Source of the DNA: Paracoccaceae bacterium
Lineage (GTDB): Bacteria > Pseudomonadota > Alphaproteobacteria > Rhodobacterales > Rhodobacteraceae
Assembly (NCBI GenBank): GCA_024304985.1
Contig: JAMWZC010000006.1
Location: 62,001-126,000, forward strand
Length of the DNA: 64,000 nt
Reading direction: 5' to 3'
Below, piece by piece: positions 17,659-27,088 of the stretch. Both the position numbers and the translations under genes were made by a program. Positions within the stretch are counted from its first letter, which is position 1; every line of letters begins with the position of its first letter. The notes beneath the pieces were generated by a model that was not told the DNA's origin, made no database searches, and worked only from the letters and a program-made list of their open reading frames with translations.

Positions 17659-18110
17659 GCACGCTCTACATCGACGCCGACGCCTGCCCGGTCAAGGAAG
17701 AGGCTGAACGCGTGGCCAGCCGCCACGGCATCGCGATGAAACTCGTCAGCAACGGCGGGCTGCGCCTTTCACGCAATCCGCTGGTCGAGGTGGTGATCGT
17801 GGATGCTGGCCCTGACGTGGCCGATATGTGGATCGCCGACCGCGCCGGGCCGGGCGATGTGGTGGTGACGGGCGATATCCCCTTGGCCGCGAAATGCGTG
17901 GCCGCTGGCGCGCGCGTGCTGAAACATAATGGCGAGGCGTTGACACAGGCGAATATCGGCAATGTTCTGGCAACACGCGACCTGATGACCGACCTGCGCG
18001 CCGCCGATCCCTTCCGCCAAGGCGGTGGCAAGGGCTTTACAAAGGCGGATCGGTCGCGCTTTCTTGAGGCGCTGGACCGCGAACTCCGCGCGGCCCTCCG
18101 GCAGGGATAG
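17655..18110 (+). CDS. YaiI/YqxD family protein (DUF188)
   Basis: A 151-residue protein starting at a GTG that overlaps the fghA stop. The N-terminal [17 protein letters not shown] and the [17 protein letters not shown] motif define the DUF188 family, which has a PIN-like nuclease fold. The cellular role is unknown. It is coupled to fghA and followed after 15 bases by a HAD gene, but no functional link is obvious. Confidence 0.9.
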   Translation: MSTLYIDADACPVKEEAERVASRHGIAMKLVSNGGLRLSRNPLVEVVIVDAGPDVADMWIADRAGPGDVVVTGDIPLAAKCVAAGARVLKHNGEALTQANIGNVLATRDLMTDLRAADPFRQGGGKGFTKADRSRFLEALDRELRAALRQG

Positions 18111-18125
18111 CAGAGGGAGAGACGA

Positions 18126-18746
18126 ATGTCCGTTCAGGCCGTGATCTTCGATATCGGCAATGTGCTGATCGAATGGCAGCCCGAACGGTTCTATGACGCC
18201 ACCATCGGCCCTGACCGCCGCCGCTCCATGTTCGCGGATGTGGACCTGCACGCGATGAACGACCGTGTGGATTCAGGCGGCGACTTCGCCGGCGAAATCC
18301 AACGCACCGCAAGCGAATTCCCTGCCCATGCCGAGTCGATTCTGATGTGGCACCAGCACTGGCTCGACATGGCCCGCCCCGACATCCCCCATTCCGTGCG
18401 CCTCATGCGGGCCCTGCGCGCCCGTGGCGTGCCGGTCTTTGCCCTGTCCAACTTCGGGCTGGAACCCTTCGCCATGGCGCGCGCCAGCTATCCCTTTCTT
18501 GATGAGTTCGACCAGCTGTACCTCTCGGGTGCGCTGGGCGTGACCAAACCCGCCCCGCGCATCTATGAACTGCTCGAACAGGACTGCGGCATCCCGCCCT
18601 CCGCGCTTTTGTTCACCGATGACCGGGCCGAGAATATCGCCGCCGCCGCCGCGCGCGGCTGGCAAACCCATCTCTTCGACGGACCCGAAGGCTGGGCCAA
18701 CCGCCTGATATCCCAAGGTCTCTTGACCGCAAAGGAGGCCGCATGA
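18126..18746 (+). CDS. HAD-superfamily (IA) phosphatase, YihX-like
   Basis: A 206-residue hydrolase. Motif I is FDIGNVLIEW with nucleophile Asp9 and Gly rather than Asp two residues on, as in YihX-type sugar phosphatases. Motif II is FALSNF near 105, the motif III lysine is in GVTKPAPRIYE, and motif IV is FTDDRAENI. A good site (GGGAGAGACGA) precedes the ATG. Substrate likely a small phosphorylated metabolite. It overlaps the next gene by ATGA. Confidence 0.88.
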   Translation: MSVQAVIFDIGNVLIEWQPERFYDATIGPDRRRSMFADVDLHAMNDRVDSGGDFAGEIQRTASEFPAHAESILMWHQHWLDMARPDIPHSVRLMRALRARGVPVFALSNFGLEPFAMARASYPFLDEFDQLYLSGALGVTKPAPRIYELLEQDCGIPPSALLFTDDRAENIAAAAARGWQTHLFDGPEGWANRLISQGLLTAKEAA

Positions 18747-19657
18747 CCATCCCCATGATCCCCTTCACCGCCGAGGCGCATCTGGACTGGCTGGACCTGA
18801 CCCGCGCCATCACCCACGGCCACACCCTGCCAAAGGCCGAGATTGCGGATACCTTCCTCTATCGCACCCCCGACACGCTGCTCAATCGCGCCGCATGGAT
18901 CGACGGGCTGGGGCTGGCGGTGAAATCCGCCACGATCTTTCCGGGCAACGCCGCCATCGGCAAACCTGCCGTCAATGGCGGTGTCACCCTCTATTCCGAC
19001 CGCGACGGCATGCTCGAGGCGATTGTCGATTTCCATCTGGTGACCAAGTGGAAAACCGCAGGCGACAGCCTCTGTGCCGCGCTGCGCCTTGCCCGCCCCG
19101 ACAGCCGCAAAATCCTGATCGTGGGCGCAGGCACCGTGGGCCGCTCTCTCCGGCAGGCTTATGGCGCGGGCTTTCCCGACGCCCAGTTCACCATCTGGAA
19201 CCGCACAAGGGCCGGGGCCGAGGCTTTGGCCGCCGACTGGCCTGATATGACCGTGGCCGATGATCTGGCGCAGGCCGTGACACAGGCCGATATCATCACC
19301 TGCGCCACCATGAGCACGAACCCGATCATCAAGGGCGATTGGCTCCGCCCCGGTCAGCACCTTGACCTGATCGGCGCCTATCGGCCCGACATGCGTGAGG
19401 CCGACGACACCGCCCTGCAACGCGCCCGCATCTTCGTGGACAGCTACGACACCACCATCGGCCATATCGGCGAGGTCAAGGACCCGCTCGCCCGCAACGT
19501 GATTTCGCGCGCCGATATCCTTGCCGATTATTACGCGCCCGACGCTTTCGCGCGCCGGTCAGAGGACGAGATCACCCTGTTCAAGAACGGCGGCGGCGCG
19601 CATCTGGACCTGATTACCAGCCGCTATATCCTTGACGCGTGGAGGGCGGCGCAATGA
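18743..19657 (+). CDS. Ornithine cyclodeaminase / mu-crystallin family protein
   Basis: A 304-residue NAD(P)-binding protein. The dinucleotide motif ILIVGAGTVGRSLRQAY starts near residue 124, and the following YRPDMREADD motif is typical of the family. Members include ornithine cyclodeaminase, alanine dehydrogenase and 1-piperideine-2-carboxylate or 1-pyrroline-2-carboxylate reductase. Sequence alone does not fix the substrate. It is coupled by ATGA overlaps to the HAD gene before it and the hydrolase after it. Confidence 0.85.
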   Translation: MTIPMIPFTAEAHLDWLDLTRAITHGHTLPKAEIADTFLYRTPDTLLNRAAWIDGLGLAVKSATIFPGNAAIGKPAVNGGVTLYSDRDGMLEAIVDFHLVTKWKTAGDSLCAALRLARPDSRKILIVGAGTVGRSLRQAYGAGFPDAQFTIWNRTRAGAEALAADWPDMTVADDLAQAVTQADIITCATMSTNPIIKGDWLRPGQHLDLIGAYRPDMREADDTALQRARIFVDSYDTTIGHIGEVKDPLARNVISRADILADYYAPDAFARRSEDEITLFKNGGGAHLDLITSRYILDAWRAAQ

Positions 19658-20595
19658 CATGGGTCTTGTTCCTGCTGGCCCTCGTGGCCGTCATCGCCCT
19701 GTTCCCCTTCGCCCGTGAGGCCATGCGCCAACCCATGAACGCAGAGGCGCGCCGCGATGCCCCCGGCGACGTCGTGCACCTGTCGCAAGGGATCACCCAT
19801 TTCCGCTGGATCGGCCCCGTGCGCGGGCCTGTGGCCGTGTGTGTGCATGGCCTGACCACGCCGTCGATGGTCTGGGATGCGGTCGCCAAAGGTCTGGCGC
19901 TGATGGGCTTTCGGGTTCTGGTCTATGACCTCTACGGGCGCGGCTATTCCGACCGCGCGCCGGGTTTGCAGGATCAGGATTTCTTTATCCGTCAACTAGA
20001 GGATCTGCTGAACGATCAGGGCATCACCGAGGATGTGACCCTGCTGGGCTATTCCATGGGCGGGGCCATCGTCACCGCCTTTGCCGCGCGCCACCCCGAA
20101 CGGGCGCGCCGCCTGATCCTGCTGGCCCCGGCGGGCATGGGTCATGATCTGGGCAAGATGGCCCGCTTCACCCGCGACACGCCGATCCTTGGCGATTGGC
20201 TGATGCTGTTGCGCTATCCCGCCGCCCATATGCAGGGCACCGAAGCCGAACGTGCCCTGCCATCCGAGGTCAAGGGCATCATCGATTATCAACAAGCGGA
20301 ACTGTCCAAGCGCGGCTTCATCCCAGCCGTCCTCTCATCCCTGCGCGGGATCCTGCCCCGCCCGTTGGAGGAAGCACATCGCCAGATCAGCCGCGAAGGC
20401 ATCCCCGTGCTGGCCATCTGGGGGCGCGAGGACAAGGTGATCCCGATCCGTGCCATGGGCAAACTGGCGCAATGGAACCGCACCGCGCGCCACGAGGTGA
20501 TCGAGGGCGCGGGCCACGGCCTGACCTATACCCATGCCAGCGCCGTGCTGCGGGTGATCGAGGAAACCCTCACCGCCGAAGCGGTCGGTGACTGA
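19654..20595 (+). CDS. Membrane-anchored alpha/beta hydrolase
   Basis: A 313-residue hydrolase with an N-terminal hydrophobic anchor (residues 2-20). The oxyanion motif is VCVHGLTTP (62-70), the nucleophile Ser134 is in LGYSMGGAIV, and the His is in EGAGHGLTYT near the C-terminus. The fold matches lipase/esterase-like alpha/beta hydrolases. The start at 19654 overlaps the previous stop as ATGA; an in-frame ATG at 19639 is also possible. Substrate unknown. Confidence 0.87.
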   Translation: MTWVLFLLALVAVIALFPFAREAMRQPMNAEARRDAPGDVVHLSQGITHFRWIGPVRGPVAVCVHGLTTPSMVWDAVAKGLALMGFRVLVYDLYGRGYSDRAPGLQDQDFFIRQLEDLLNDQGITEDVTLLGYSMGGAIVTAFAARHPERARRLILLAPAGMGHDLGKMARFTRDTPILGDWLMLLRYPAAHMQGTEAERALPSEVKGIIDYQQAELSKRGFIPAVLSSLRGILPRPLEEAHRQISREGIPVLAIWGREDKVIPIRAMGKLAQWNRTARHEVIEGAGHGLTYTHASAVLRVIEETLTAEAVGD

Positions 20596-20606
20596 CAAAG
20601 CCCGCC

Positions 20607-21869
20607 TCAGGCCGCCGTCGCACCCAGCGGCATCGGCTTTTCGCGCACCGGCAGATGCACGATGGCGCTGAACGCCCCCACGCCCACGCCGATCCACCAG
20701 ACCAGCGTGTAATCTCCCGTCAGGTCATACATCTTGCCACCCAGCCAGACACCCATGAAGCTGCCCAACTGGTGGCTGAAAAAGACGATCCCATAGAGCG
20801 TGCCCATGTAGCGCAGCCCGTAGATATGCGCGATCAGCCCCGAGGTCAGCGGCACCGTGGCCAGCCACAGCGATCCCATCGCCGCCGAGAACAGCAACAC
20901 GGTCGCAGGTGTGATCGGCGTCATGATGAAGGCCGCCGCCACCACTGTGCGCCCGGCATAGATCCCGGCCAGAAGGTACTTCTTGGAATAGCGCTTGCCC
21001 GCCCAGCCAGCCGTCAGCGTGCCCACGATATTGGCCAGACCGATCAGCGAAATCGCGACCGCCCCCAGCGCCGAGGTGGTTGTGACCCCGATGTTGTGCA
21101 GGATGTCACCCGGCATGATGGGGCCACACATTTCCGTCACGAAGGCCGGAAAATGCGCCGTGATGAAACCCAACTGATAACCACAGCTGAAAAAGCCAAG
21201 GAAGATCAGCGTATAGGACGGATCGCGGAACGCTTTGGTCAGGATCGCGCCCATGCTTTCCTCAAGCTCGGCCTTGCTGGCGGGCGGCGTCGGGGCGCGC
21301 ATCAGGGGCAGGAACACCAGCATCCCGAGAATCGCCGCGGCAAAGACCAGAAACACGTTCTGCCAACTCATCATGGTCAGCAGCCACTCCGCCAGCGGCG
21401 CGCCAAACACCTGCCCCGCCGATCCCGCAGCGGTGGCGATGGCAAGGCTCATCGACCGGTTCTCATCGCTGGACGCGCGCCCCACGACGGCCAGGATCAC
21501 GCCAAAACCGGTCCCCGCCACGCCGAAGCCGACAAGGATCTCATAGATCTGATGTTCGGTCGGCGTCACGGCATAGGAGGACAGCACCAAACCTGCCGCA
21601 TAGACCAGCGCACCAAGGATGATCGCCTTGCGGTTGCCCACCTTGTCGGCCATCGCCCCGAACAGCGGTTGTCCGATCCCCCACGCAAGGTTCTGGATGG
21701 CGATGGCAAGGCTGAACTCGGCCCGCAACCAGCCGAATTCCTCGGCAATCGGGATCTGGAACACGCCGAAACTGGCGCGCACCGCGAAAGAGACCATGAT
21801 GATGAAGCAACCGACGATCAGCACCGGCGTGAAGATCGAAGCGGGTTTCGCGGGGGCAACACTGTGCAT
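20607..21869 (-). CDS. MFS transporter
   Basis: A 420-residue membrane protein with about twelve transmembrane segments and the MFS loop motif GAMADKVGNRKA between segments two and three. The sequence style (FGVFQIPIAEEFGW, YGIVFFSHQLGSFMGVWLGG) resembles the monocarboxylate/oxalate-formate porter branch. A ribosome binding site AGGAAT lies before the ATG at 21869. It converges with the hydrolase gene and is divergent from zapE. Confidence 0.88.
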   Translation of the reverse strand: MHSVAPAKPASIFTPVLIVGCFIIMVSFAVRASFGVFQIPIAEEFGWLRAEFSLAIAIQNLAWGIGQPLFGAMADKVGNRKAIILGALVYAAGLVLSSYAVTPTEHQIYEILVGFGVAGTGFGVILAVVGRASSDENRSMSLAIATAAGSAGQVFGAPLAEWLLTMMSWQNVFLVFAAAILGMLVFLPLMRAPTPPASKAELEESMGAILTKAFRDPSYTLIFLGFFSCGYQLGFITAHFPAFVTEMCGPIMPGDILHNIGVTTTSALGAVAISLIGLANIVGTLTAGWAGKRYSKKYLLAGIYAGRTVVAAAFIMTPITPATVLLFSAAMGSLWLATVPLTSGLIAHIYGLRYMGTLYGIVFFSHQLGSFMGVWLGGKMYDLTGDYTLVWWIGVGVGAFSAIVHLPVREKPMPLGATAA

Positions 21870-22007
21870 TTGGGAATTCCTGAAAGGCTCGGGCGAAACC
21901 TAAGCTATTCATTTGCAGCGTCAATTGACGAAATGTGAGGATGCGCCACAGCTTTGCTGATGGTGAGGCGTCTTTTCATGGATCAGGGCGCGGGCTAAGG
22001 AGAGGGC

Positions 22008-23072
22008 ATGACAACACTGCTCCAGATCTACGAAGCCCGCGTCCGCGATGGCAGCCTGACCGCCGATGACGCGCAGCTTGAAGCGCTGCCCGAGTTCGAG
22101 CGTATCCGCGCCGCATTGGCCCAGCCGGTGAAGCGGGGCCTGTTCCGCAAACCCCCCGAACCGCCCAAGGGCCTGTATCTCTGGGGCGGTGTGGGACGCG
22201 GGAAGTCCATGCTGATGGACCTCTTCGTCGAGAATCTGGACGTGCCGGTGCGCCGGGTGCATTTTCACGCCTTCATGCAGGAAATCCACAACGGCATGCA
22301 CAAGGCCCGCCAGCGCGGGGTCGAGGATGCGATTGCCCCGGTCGCCGCCGATGTCGCGGCCTCGGTCAAGGTTCTGGCCTTCGACGAGATGCAGATCACC
22401 GACATCACCGATGCCATGATCGTGGGCCGCCTGTTCGAGGCGCTGTTCAAGGCCGGTGTCGTGGTGGTGACCACGTCGAACCGCGTGCCGGATGACCTGT
22501 ATAAACACGGGCTGAACCGGCAGATCTTCCTGCCTTTCATCGCGCTGCTGAAAGACCGGATGGTGGTGCATGAACTGGTCAGCCACCGCGATTACCGGCA
22601 GGATCGGCTTGAGGGCTCGCCCGTCTATTTCACACCGATCAACGATGCCGCCCGCACCGCCATCGCGCAGGTCTGGACCGATCTGACAGGCGGTGCGGCC
22701 GAACCCCTGACCCTGCATGTAAAGGGCCGGCAGGTCGAGATCCCGGCCTTCCGCAACGGCGTGGCCCGCGCATCCTTCTATGACCTGTGCGGCAAGCCCC
22801 TCGGTGCGGCCGATTATCTGGCACTGGCCGAAGCCGCACGCGTGCTGGTGCTTGAGAATATCCCCAGTCTCGGGCGGTCGAATTTCAACGAGGCCAAGCG
22901 TTTCGTTACCTTGATCGACGCGCTCTACGAGGCGAAGGTCAGGCTGATCTGTTCCGCCGCCGCCCCACCGGAATATCTGTATCTCGAAGGCGAAGGCACC
23001 TTCGAGTTCGAACGCACGGCCAGCCGCCTGCGCGAGATGCAATCGGCGGATTGGGCGCGTCAGCCCGGCTGA
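22008..23072 (+). CDS. zapE: Cell division protein ZapE (AFG1-like ATPase)
   Basis: A 354-residue AAA-type ATPase. Walker A is WGGVGRGKSMLMD at 59-71 and Walker B is VLAFDEMQITDI near 125, followed by FNEAKRFVTLIDALYE near the C-terminus. ZapE interacts with the FtsZ ring in E. coli; mitochondrial AFG1 works in protein quality control. A strong AAGGAGAGGG precedes the ATG. Length fits the family. Confidence 0.94.
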   Translation: MTTLLQIYEARVRDGSLTADDAQLEALPEFERIRAALAQPVKRGLFRKPPEPPKGLYLWGGVGRGKSMLMDLFVENLDVPVRRVHFHAFMQEIHNGMHKARQRGVEDAIAPVAADVAASVKVLAFDEMQITDITDAMIVGRLFEALFKAGVVVVTTSNRVPDDLYKHGLNRQIFLPFIALLKDRMVVHELVSHRDYRQDRLEGSPVYFTPINDAARTAIAQVWTDLTGGAAEPLTLHVKGRQVEIPAFRNGVARASFYDLCGKPLGAADYLALAEAARVLVLENIPSLGRSNFNEAKRFVTLIDALYEAKVRLICSAAAPPEYLYLEGEGTFEFERTASRLREMQSADWARQPG

Positions 23073-23164
23073 TCGGCATTCCCTTGCCGACGGTCAAAGA
23101 ACCTGTTCTGTCAGCGCAGGCAGCAGAGTATCAGGTTTTCAGGTTTAATTTGTCCGAGGTCGTG

Positions 23165-23647
23165 ATGGTATCCTTTTCCCGCCGTGCAGCCCTTGGTTTG
23201 ATCATGTCCCTTGCCGTTGCGGCCTGCGGACGTGCGGACCGGGCCTCCGAGGAGGCGATGCCCTCCGGCGCGACGCCGCTCTATCCCAACGAAACCCCCG
23301 AGTTGCGACGCCTGATCGAGGCCGCCGCGCGCGAAAACGACGTGCCGGTGGCGCTGGTGCAGCGGGTAATCGTGCGCGAAAGCACCCACCGCCCCGGCGC
23401 GCGCAACGGCCCCTATTACGGACTGATGCAGATCCTGCCCGCGACCGCCCGCACGATGGGCTTCCGCGGTCAACCGTCCGATCTTCTGGATGCGGAAACC
23501 AACCTGCGCTACGCGGTGCGCTATCTGCGCGGGGCATGGCTTCTGGCGGATGGCAGCCATGATCGCGCGGTGATGTGGTACGCGCGCGGCTATTACTACG
23601 AGGCGAAACGGCGCGGAATGCTCCGTGAAACCGGCTTGCGCACCTAG
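23165..23647 (+). CDS. Lytic transglycosylase lipoprotein (SLT domain)
   Basis: A 160-residue protein with a lipoprotein signal ending VAAC, lipidated Cys at 21. The SLT domain holds the catalytic Glu72 in VRESTHRPGARN, then GLMQILPATARTMGF and the RYAVRYLRG and WYARGYYYE motifs. It should cleave the glycan backbone of murein in the periplasm. The start ATG at 23165 has GAGGT upstream; a longer frame from 23051 lies inside zapE and lacks a signal at its start. It is small for the class. Confidence 0.9.
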   Translation: MVSFSRRAALGLIMSLAVAACGRADRASEEAMPSGATPLYPNETPELRRLIEAAARENDVPVALVQRVIVRESTHRPGARNGPYYGLMQILPATARTMGFRGQPSDLLDAETNLRYAVRYLRGAWLLADGSHDRAVMWYARGYYYEAKRRGMLRETGLRT

Positions 23648-23667
23648 ATCTGCGGGATCGTGCCGCA

Positions 23668-23704
23668 TAAAAAGAAAGGGGGCCGTTGAATCGACCCCTC
23701 TTTC
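23668..23704 (-). terminator. Rho-independent terminator of the candidate sRNA
   Basis: On the minus strand GAAAGAGGGG pairs with CCCCCTTTC across a 12-base loop and is followed by TTTTT. On the plus strand it could also weakly stop transcription of the lytic transglycosylase gene, 27 bases upstream. Confidence 0.75.
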
Positions 23705-23779
23705 GTTTCCTGCCTGCCTTGTCCTGTAACGCACAAGGCGCGCCGATTGACCGCAACTGAACCGCGCGCCGCAAATCCT
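23668..23779 (-). ncRNA. Candidate small RNA, about 112 nt, three stem-loops
   Basis: Read on the minus strand, this gap between two convergent genes has all the parts of a small RNA gene. A sigma-70-like promoter lies at 23786-23815. The transcript would fold into stem 1 (GGCGCGC / GCGCGCC, 23737-23770), stem 2 (CCTTGT / ACAAGG, 23717-23738) and a terminator hairpin (23674-23704) followed by TTTTT. Stems 1 and 2 share two bases, so one would be shortened. No open frame of convincing size exists. It matches no RNA family that I recognise. Expression is inferred, not shown. Confidence 0.55.
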
Positions 23780-23785
23780 GATCAA

Positions 23786-23815
23786 CGTATAGGCGAATCG
23801 ATTCGAATCAGTCAA
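23786..23815 (-). promoter_or_regulatory. Promoter of the candidate sRNA within a GANTC cluster
   Basis: On the minus strand TTGACT and TATACG are spaced by 18 bases. The spacer holds the palindrome CGAATCGATTCG and three GANTC sites; six GANTC sites lie within 23795-23857. CcrM methylation at these sites could modulate the promoter. Confidence 0.5.
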
Positions 23816-23879
23816 CAGAAAGTGATTCGCTTGCCCAGAGAATCGCACAAGTGAGTCCCGATATGCCTGTCGCGCGCGC

Positions 23880-25154
23880 CTAGCCGTTGTCGCGCAGCAC
23901 GCCGCCCGCCAGATAAAGCGACCCGCAGATCAGGACGCGCGCCCGCGGATCATGCGCGGCGATATCACCCAGAGCCTCGGCCACCGAACCCGAGATCGTG
24001 GCCGCAATCCCCGCCGCTGTCGCGGCTTGCGCGGTCTCTTCGGCGGGCAGGGTGGCCGCCGTGTCAGGAATGCTGACGGCATGCAGGCTGGCGACATGCG
24101 GGGCCATCGGGCGAAGATAGCCACCGATATCCTTGGTGTTCAGCATCCCGCAGATCAGATGCGTAGGCCGCCGGGGCAGGGTCGCCAGATGCGCGCCGAT
24201 CGCCTCACCCGCCGCAGGGTTATGCCCGCCGTCCAGCCACAATTCGATCTCGGGGGCCAGATCGACCAACGGACCCTGCCGCAAGCGCTGCATCCTGGCC
24301 GGCCAGAAGGCGCGGGTCACGGCGGCCTCATATGTGACGTCAGACTGGCCCAGATGGCGCAAGGCGGCCAGCGCAGCCCCCGCGTTCTGGATCTGATGCG
24401 CGCCGGGCAGGTTCGGCAAAGGCAGGTCCAGCAGGCCGTTCTCATCCTGATAGACCATCCTGTCGCCTTCCCGCGTTCCATGCCAATGCTGCCCGTGGAT
24501 CAGCAGCGGCGCACCGACACGCGCGGCAATCGTTTCAATCGCCTCAAGCCCTTCCTCGGATTGCGGCCCGACAACGCAAGGAACGCCGCGCTTGAGGATG
24601 CCTGCCTTCTCACCCGCGATCTTGGCAAGGCTGTCGCCCAGATACTGCTCATGGTCCATCGACACGGGTGTGATGATGCAAAGCGCGGGCTTTTCGACCA
24701 CGTTCGTGGCATCCAGTCGCCCACCCAGACCAACCTCCAGCAAGGTGTAATCCGCAGGCGTCCGGGCAAAGGCCAGCAGGGCGGCGCAGGTCGTGATCTC
24801 GAAATAGGTGATGTTCGCGCCCGCATTGGCGGCGTAACACTCCTCCAGCAGCGCCGTCAGATCTTCCTCAGAGATCAACGCGCCTGCCAGCCGGATCCGT
24901 TCGTGAAACCGCGCCAGATGCGGTGAGGTATAGGCATGCACGCTGTGACCCGCCGCTTCCAGTCCGGCACGGATCATGGCCTGCGTGCTGCCCTTGCCAT
25001 TGGTGCCCGCGATATGGATCACGGGCGGCAGCCGGTCCTGCGGATTGCCCAGGGCGTCCAGCAGACGCCAGACCCGATCCAGCGTCAGGTCGATGATCTT
25101 CGGGTGCAGCGCCATCATCCGTTCAAGGATGACGTCCGATCCGGGGGCTGTCAT
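23880..25154 (-). CDS. folC: Bifunctional folylpolyglutamate synthase / dihydrofolate synthase
   Basis: A 424-residue ligase that adds glutamate to dihydropteroate and tetrahydrofolate. The ATP loop AGTNGKGS is at 49-56 and is followed by VHAYTSPHLARFHERIR. The metal/ATP motifs SMDHEQYLG and DGGHNPAAGEAIG are also present. It lies seven bases downstream of accD on the same strand, the accD-folC order common in proteobacteria. Folate polyglutamates would support the THF-dependent demethylases elsewhere in the window. Confidence 0.96.
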   Translation of the reverse strand: MTAPGSDVILERMMALHPKIIDLTLDRVWRLLDALGNPQDRLPPVIHIAGTNGKGSTQAMIRAGLEAAGHSVHAYTSPHLARFHERIRLAGALISEEDLTALLEECYAANAGANITYFEITTCAALLAFARTPADYTLLEVGLGGRLDATNVVEKPALCIITPVSMDHEQYLGDSLAKIAGEKAGILKRGVPCVVGPQSEEGLEAIETIAARVGAPLLIHGQHWHGTREGDRMVYQDENGLLDLPLPNLPGAHQIQNAGAALAALRHLGQSDVTYEAAVTRAFWPARMQRLRQGPLVDLAPEIELWLDGGHNPAAGEAIGAHLATLPRRPTHLICGMLNTKDIGGYLRPMAPHVASLHAVSIPDTAATLPAEETAQAATAAGIAATISGSVAEALGDIAAHDPRARVLICGSLYLAGGVLRDNG

Positions 25155-25161
25155 GGTCCGG

Positions 25162-26076
25162 TCAGGTCTTGCTGGCGGGTGCGGCAGGGGCCGCGTCCGG
25201 TGCGGGCAGATCTCCCCAGACGGCAGGCGTCTGGCGCAGCAGCATCCGGGTAATGGTGATCAACTCCTCGCGCAGTTTGGTCCGGGGTGTCACGCGGTCC
25301 AGCATCCCGTGATCCAGCAGATATTCGGCGCGCTGGAACCCTTCGGGCAGCTTCTCGCGGATCGTCTGTTCGATCACGCGGGGGCCGGCAAAGCAGATCA
25401 AGGCACCGGGTTCGGCGATCTGCACATCACCCAGCATGGCATAGGACGCGGTCACGCCGCCCGTGGTCGGATGGGTCAGCACCACGATGTAAGGAAGCCC
25501 CGCCTCTTTCAGCATCTGGATCGCCACGGTGGACCGCGGCATCTGCATCAGGGACAGAATCCCCTCCTGCATGCGCGCGCCACCGGCAGCCGAAAACAGG
25601 ATCAGCGGCCGCTTCAGCTTCACCGCCTCTTCGGCGGCGGCGATGATCGCATTGCCCACATACATGCCCATGGACCCGCCCATGAAGCTGAAATCCTGCG
25701 CCGCCGCCACGATGGGCGTGCGCCCGATCTCGCCCGCTGCCACCAGCATCGCGTCACGTTCGCCGGTGGATTTCTGCGCCGCCTTCATCCGTTCGGGATA
25801 TTTCTTCTGGTCGCGGAACTGCAAAGGATCGGCCAGCGGCTCAGGCACGGCGACTTCGGTGAAGATGCCGCCGTCGAACAGCGCCTTGAACCGCGCGCGG
25901 GGCGTGATCGACATGTGATGTCCGCAGGACGTGCAGACATTCTGATTGTCGCTCAGCTCACGGTGAAACAGCATCGTCCCGCAGGCATCGCATTTCGTCC
26001 AGAGGTTCTCGGGCACTTCACGGCGCGAGAAGATCGAGTTGATCCGCGGGCGGACGTAGTTGGTGATCCAGTTCAT
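25162..26076 (-). CDS. accD: Acetyl-CoA carboxylase carboxyltransferase subunit beta
   Basis: A 304-residue subunit that, with AccA, transfers the carboxyl group from biotin to acetyl-CoA to form malonyl-CoA. The N-terminal zinc ribbon uses Cys29, Cys32, Cys48 and Cys51. The crotonase-like core has [15 protein letters not shown] and the glycine-rich [11 protein letters not shown] motif. Length is typical. The ribosome binding site is weak. Confidence 0.97.
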   Translation of the reverse strand: MNWITNYVRPRINSIFSRREVPENLWTKCDACGTMLFHRELSDNQNVCTSCGHHMSITPRARFKALFDGGIFTEVAVPEPLADPLQFRDQKKYPERMKAAQKSTGERDAMLVAAGEIGRTPIVAAAQDFSFMGGSMGMYVGNAIIAAAEEAVKLKRPLILFSAAGGARMQEGILSLMQMPRSTVAIQMLKEAGLPYIVVLTHPTTGGVTASYAMLGDVQIAEPGALICFAGPRVIEQTIREKLPEGFQRAEYLLDHGMLDRVTPRTKLREELITITRMLLRQTPAVWGDLPAPDAAPAAPASKT

Positions 26077-26158
26077 GGGCGGCGGGCCTTTTTACGGGGT
26101 CGTGTGTCCTGATGGACGCTTCAGGGGCCGAGTTAAGCCCTCGGGCGACAAATTGCAA

Positions 26159-27088
26159 TCAGCGCCATATTGCAATCCGCGCCGCGATCCACAGCGTTAC
26201 GATACCCGCCATATCCAACACAAACACCAGATCAAAGGCGGGTGGGTCCACGAATGCCTCCTCCGGCAGGGCATCGGGAAAGGCACCGGGCGCCAATTCC
26301 GACGGAAACAGGAACAGCGCCAGACCGGAATCCATCCCCTGCGCCTCGCCATAGATCAGGAACGCCATGGCATTGTTCACAAGATGAAAGCCGATCGCGG
26401 GGCCCAGATGTCCACTGCGCGCCGTCAGATCGGCGGCCGCCACCCCGAAACAGAAGGCCCATAGCAGGTATTGCACCGCCTCGACATAGGACATGTCCGG
26501 CGAATAATGCGCCGCAGCGAACAGCAGGCTGGGCAGCACCATCCACGACCACGGCGTGTCATACCGCGCCGCCAGTTGTTGCTGCACATAGCCGCGATAG
26601 AACAGCTCCTCGGCCCCCGATTGCACCAGTATGGCCGCCAGCGACAACGGCAAGAGCGCCAGCCACGGCCCAAGGGAGCGCATCTCGGCATAGCGCAGCA
26701 TCTCGGGGTCCAGCCACAGGATCTGCACTGCCAGCATCAGCCCGCCCGCGATCACCGTCACTTGCATGGTCTGGCGCAGCACCGGCCCAACCGGGCCAAG
26801 CAAACTCAGGAAGCCGCGCCCATGAAGACGCCGCACCACCAGCACCACAGCCAGGCCGAGCGTGACAAAACTGAATAATTGCACCCGCAGGCCTGCCGGA
26901 GTCGAGCCGTTCCTCACCTCATACGCGGGGATCACATCAAACAGCGTGAAAAAAGGGTCGATCAGATGCGACGTGGCCAGATAGATCACCTCGACCAGCA
27001 GAACACCCACCACCAGAAGGCGCAGATCAGACACCGCCCGCGCCGGTTCGATGAAACGCGCATGCGCGGCATAGGCGGCGCGCGGCAT
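26159..27088 (-). CDS. CPBP family intramembrane metalloprotease (second copy)
   Basis: A 309-residue membrane protein with about eight hydrophobic segments. The catalytic motif GAEELFYRGY places Glu160, Glu161 and Arg165, with later histidines in AAHYSPDM and GFHLVNNAM, as expected for CAAX-type prenyl endopeptidase-like (Abi/CPBP) proteases. The start overlaps the stop of its paralogue (TGATG), so the two are translated together. Bacterial roles range from bacteriocin immunity to membrane protein processing; none can be assigned here. Confidence 0.85.
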   Translation of the reverse strand: MPRAAYAAHARFIEPARAVSDLRLLVVGVLLVEVIYLATSHLIDPFFTLFDVIPAYEVRNGSTPAGLRVQLFSFVTLGLAVVLVVRRLHGRGFLSLLGPVGPVLRQTMQVTVIAGGLMLAVQILWLDPEMLRYAEMRSLGPWLALLPLSLAAILVQSGAEELFYRGYVQQQLAARYDTPWSWMVLPSLLFAAAHYSPDMSYVEAVQYLLWAFCFGVAAADLTARSGHLGPAIGFHLVNNAMAFLIYGEAQGMDSGLALFLFPSELAPGAFPDALPEEAFVDPPAFDLVFVLDMAGIVTLWIAARIAIWR

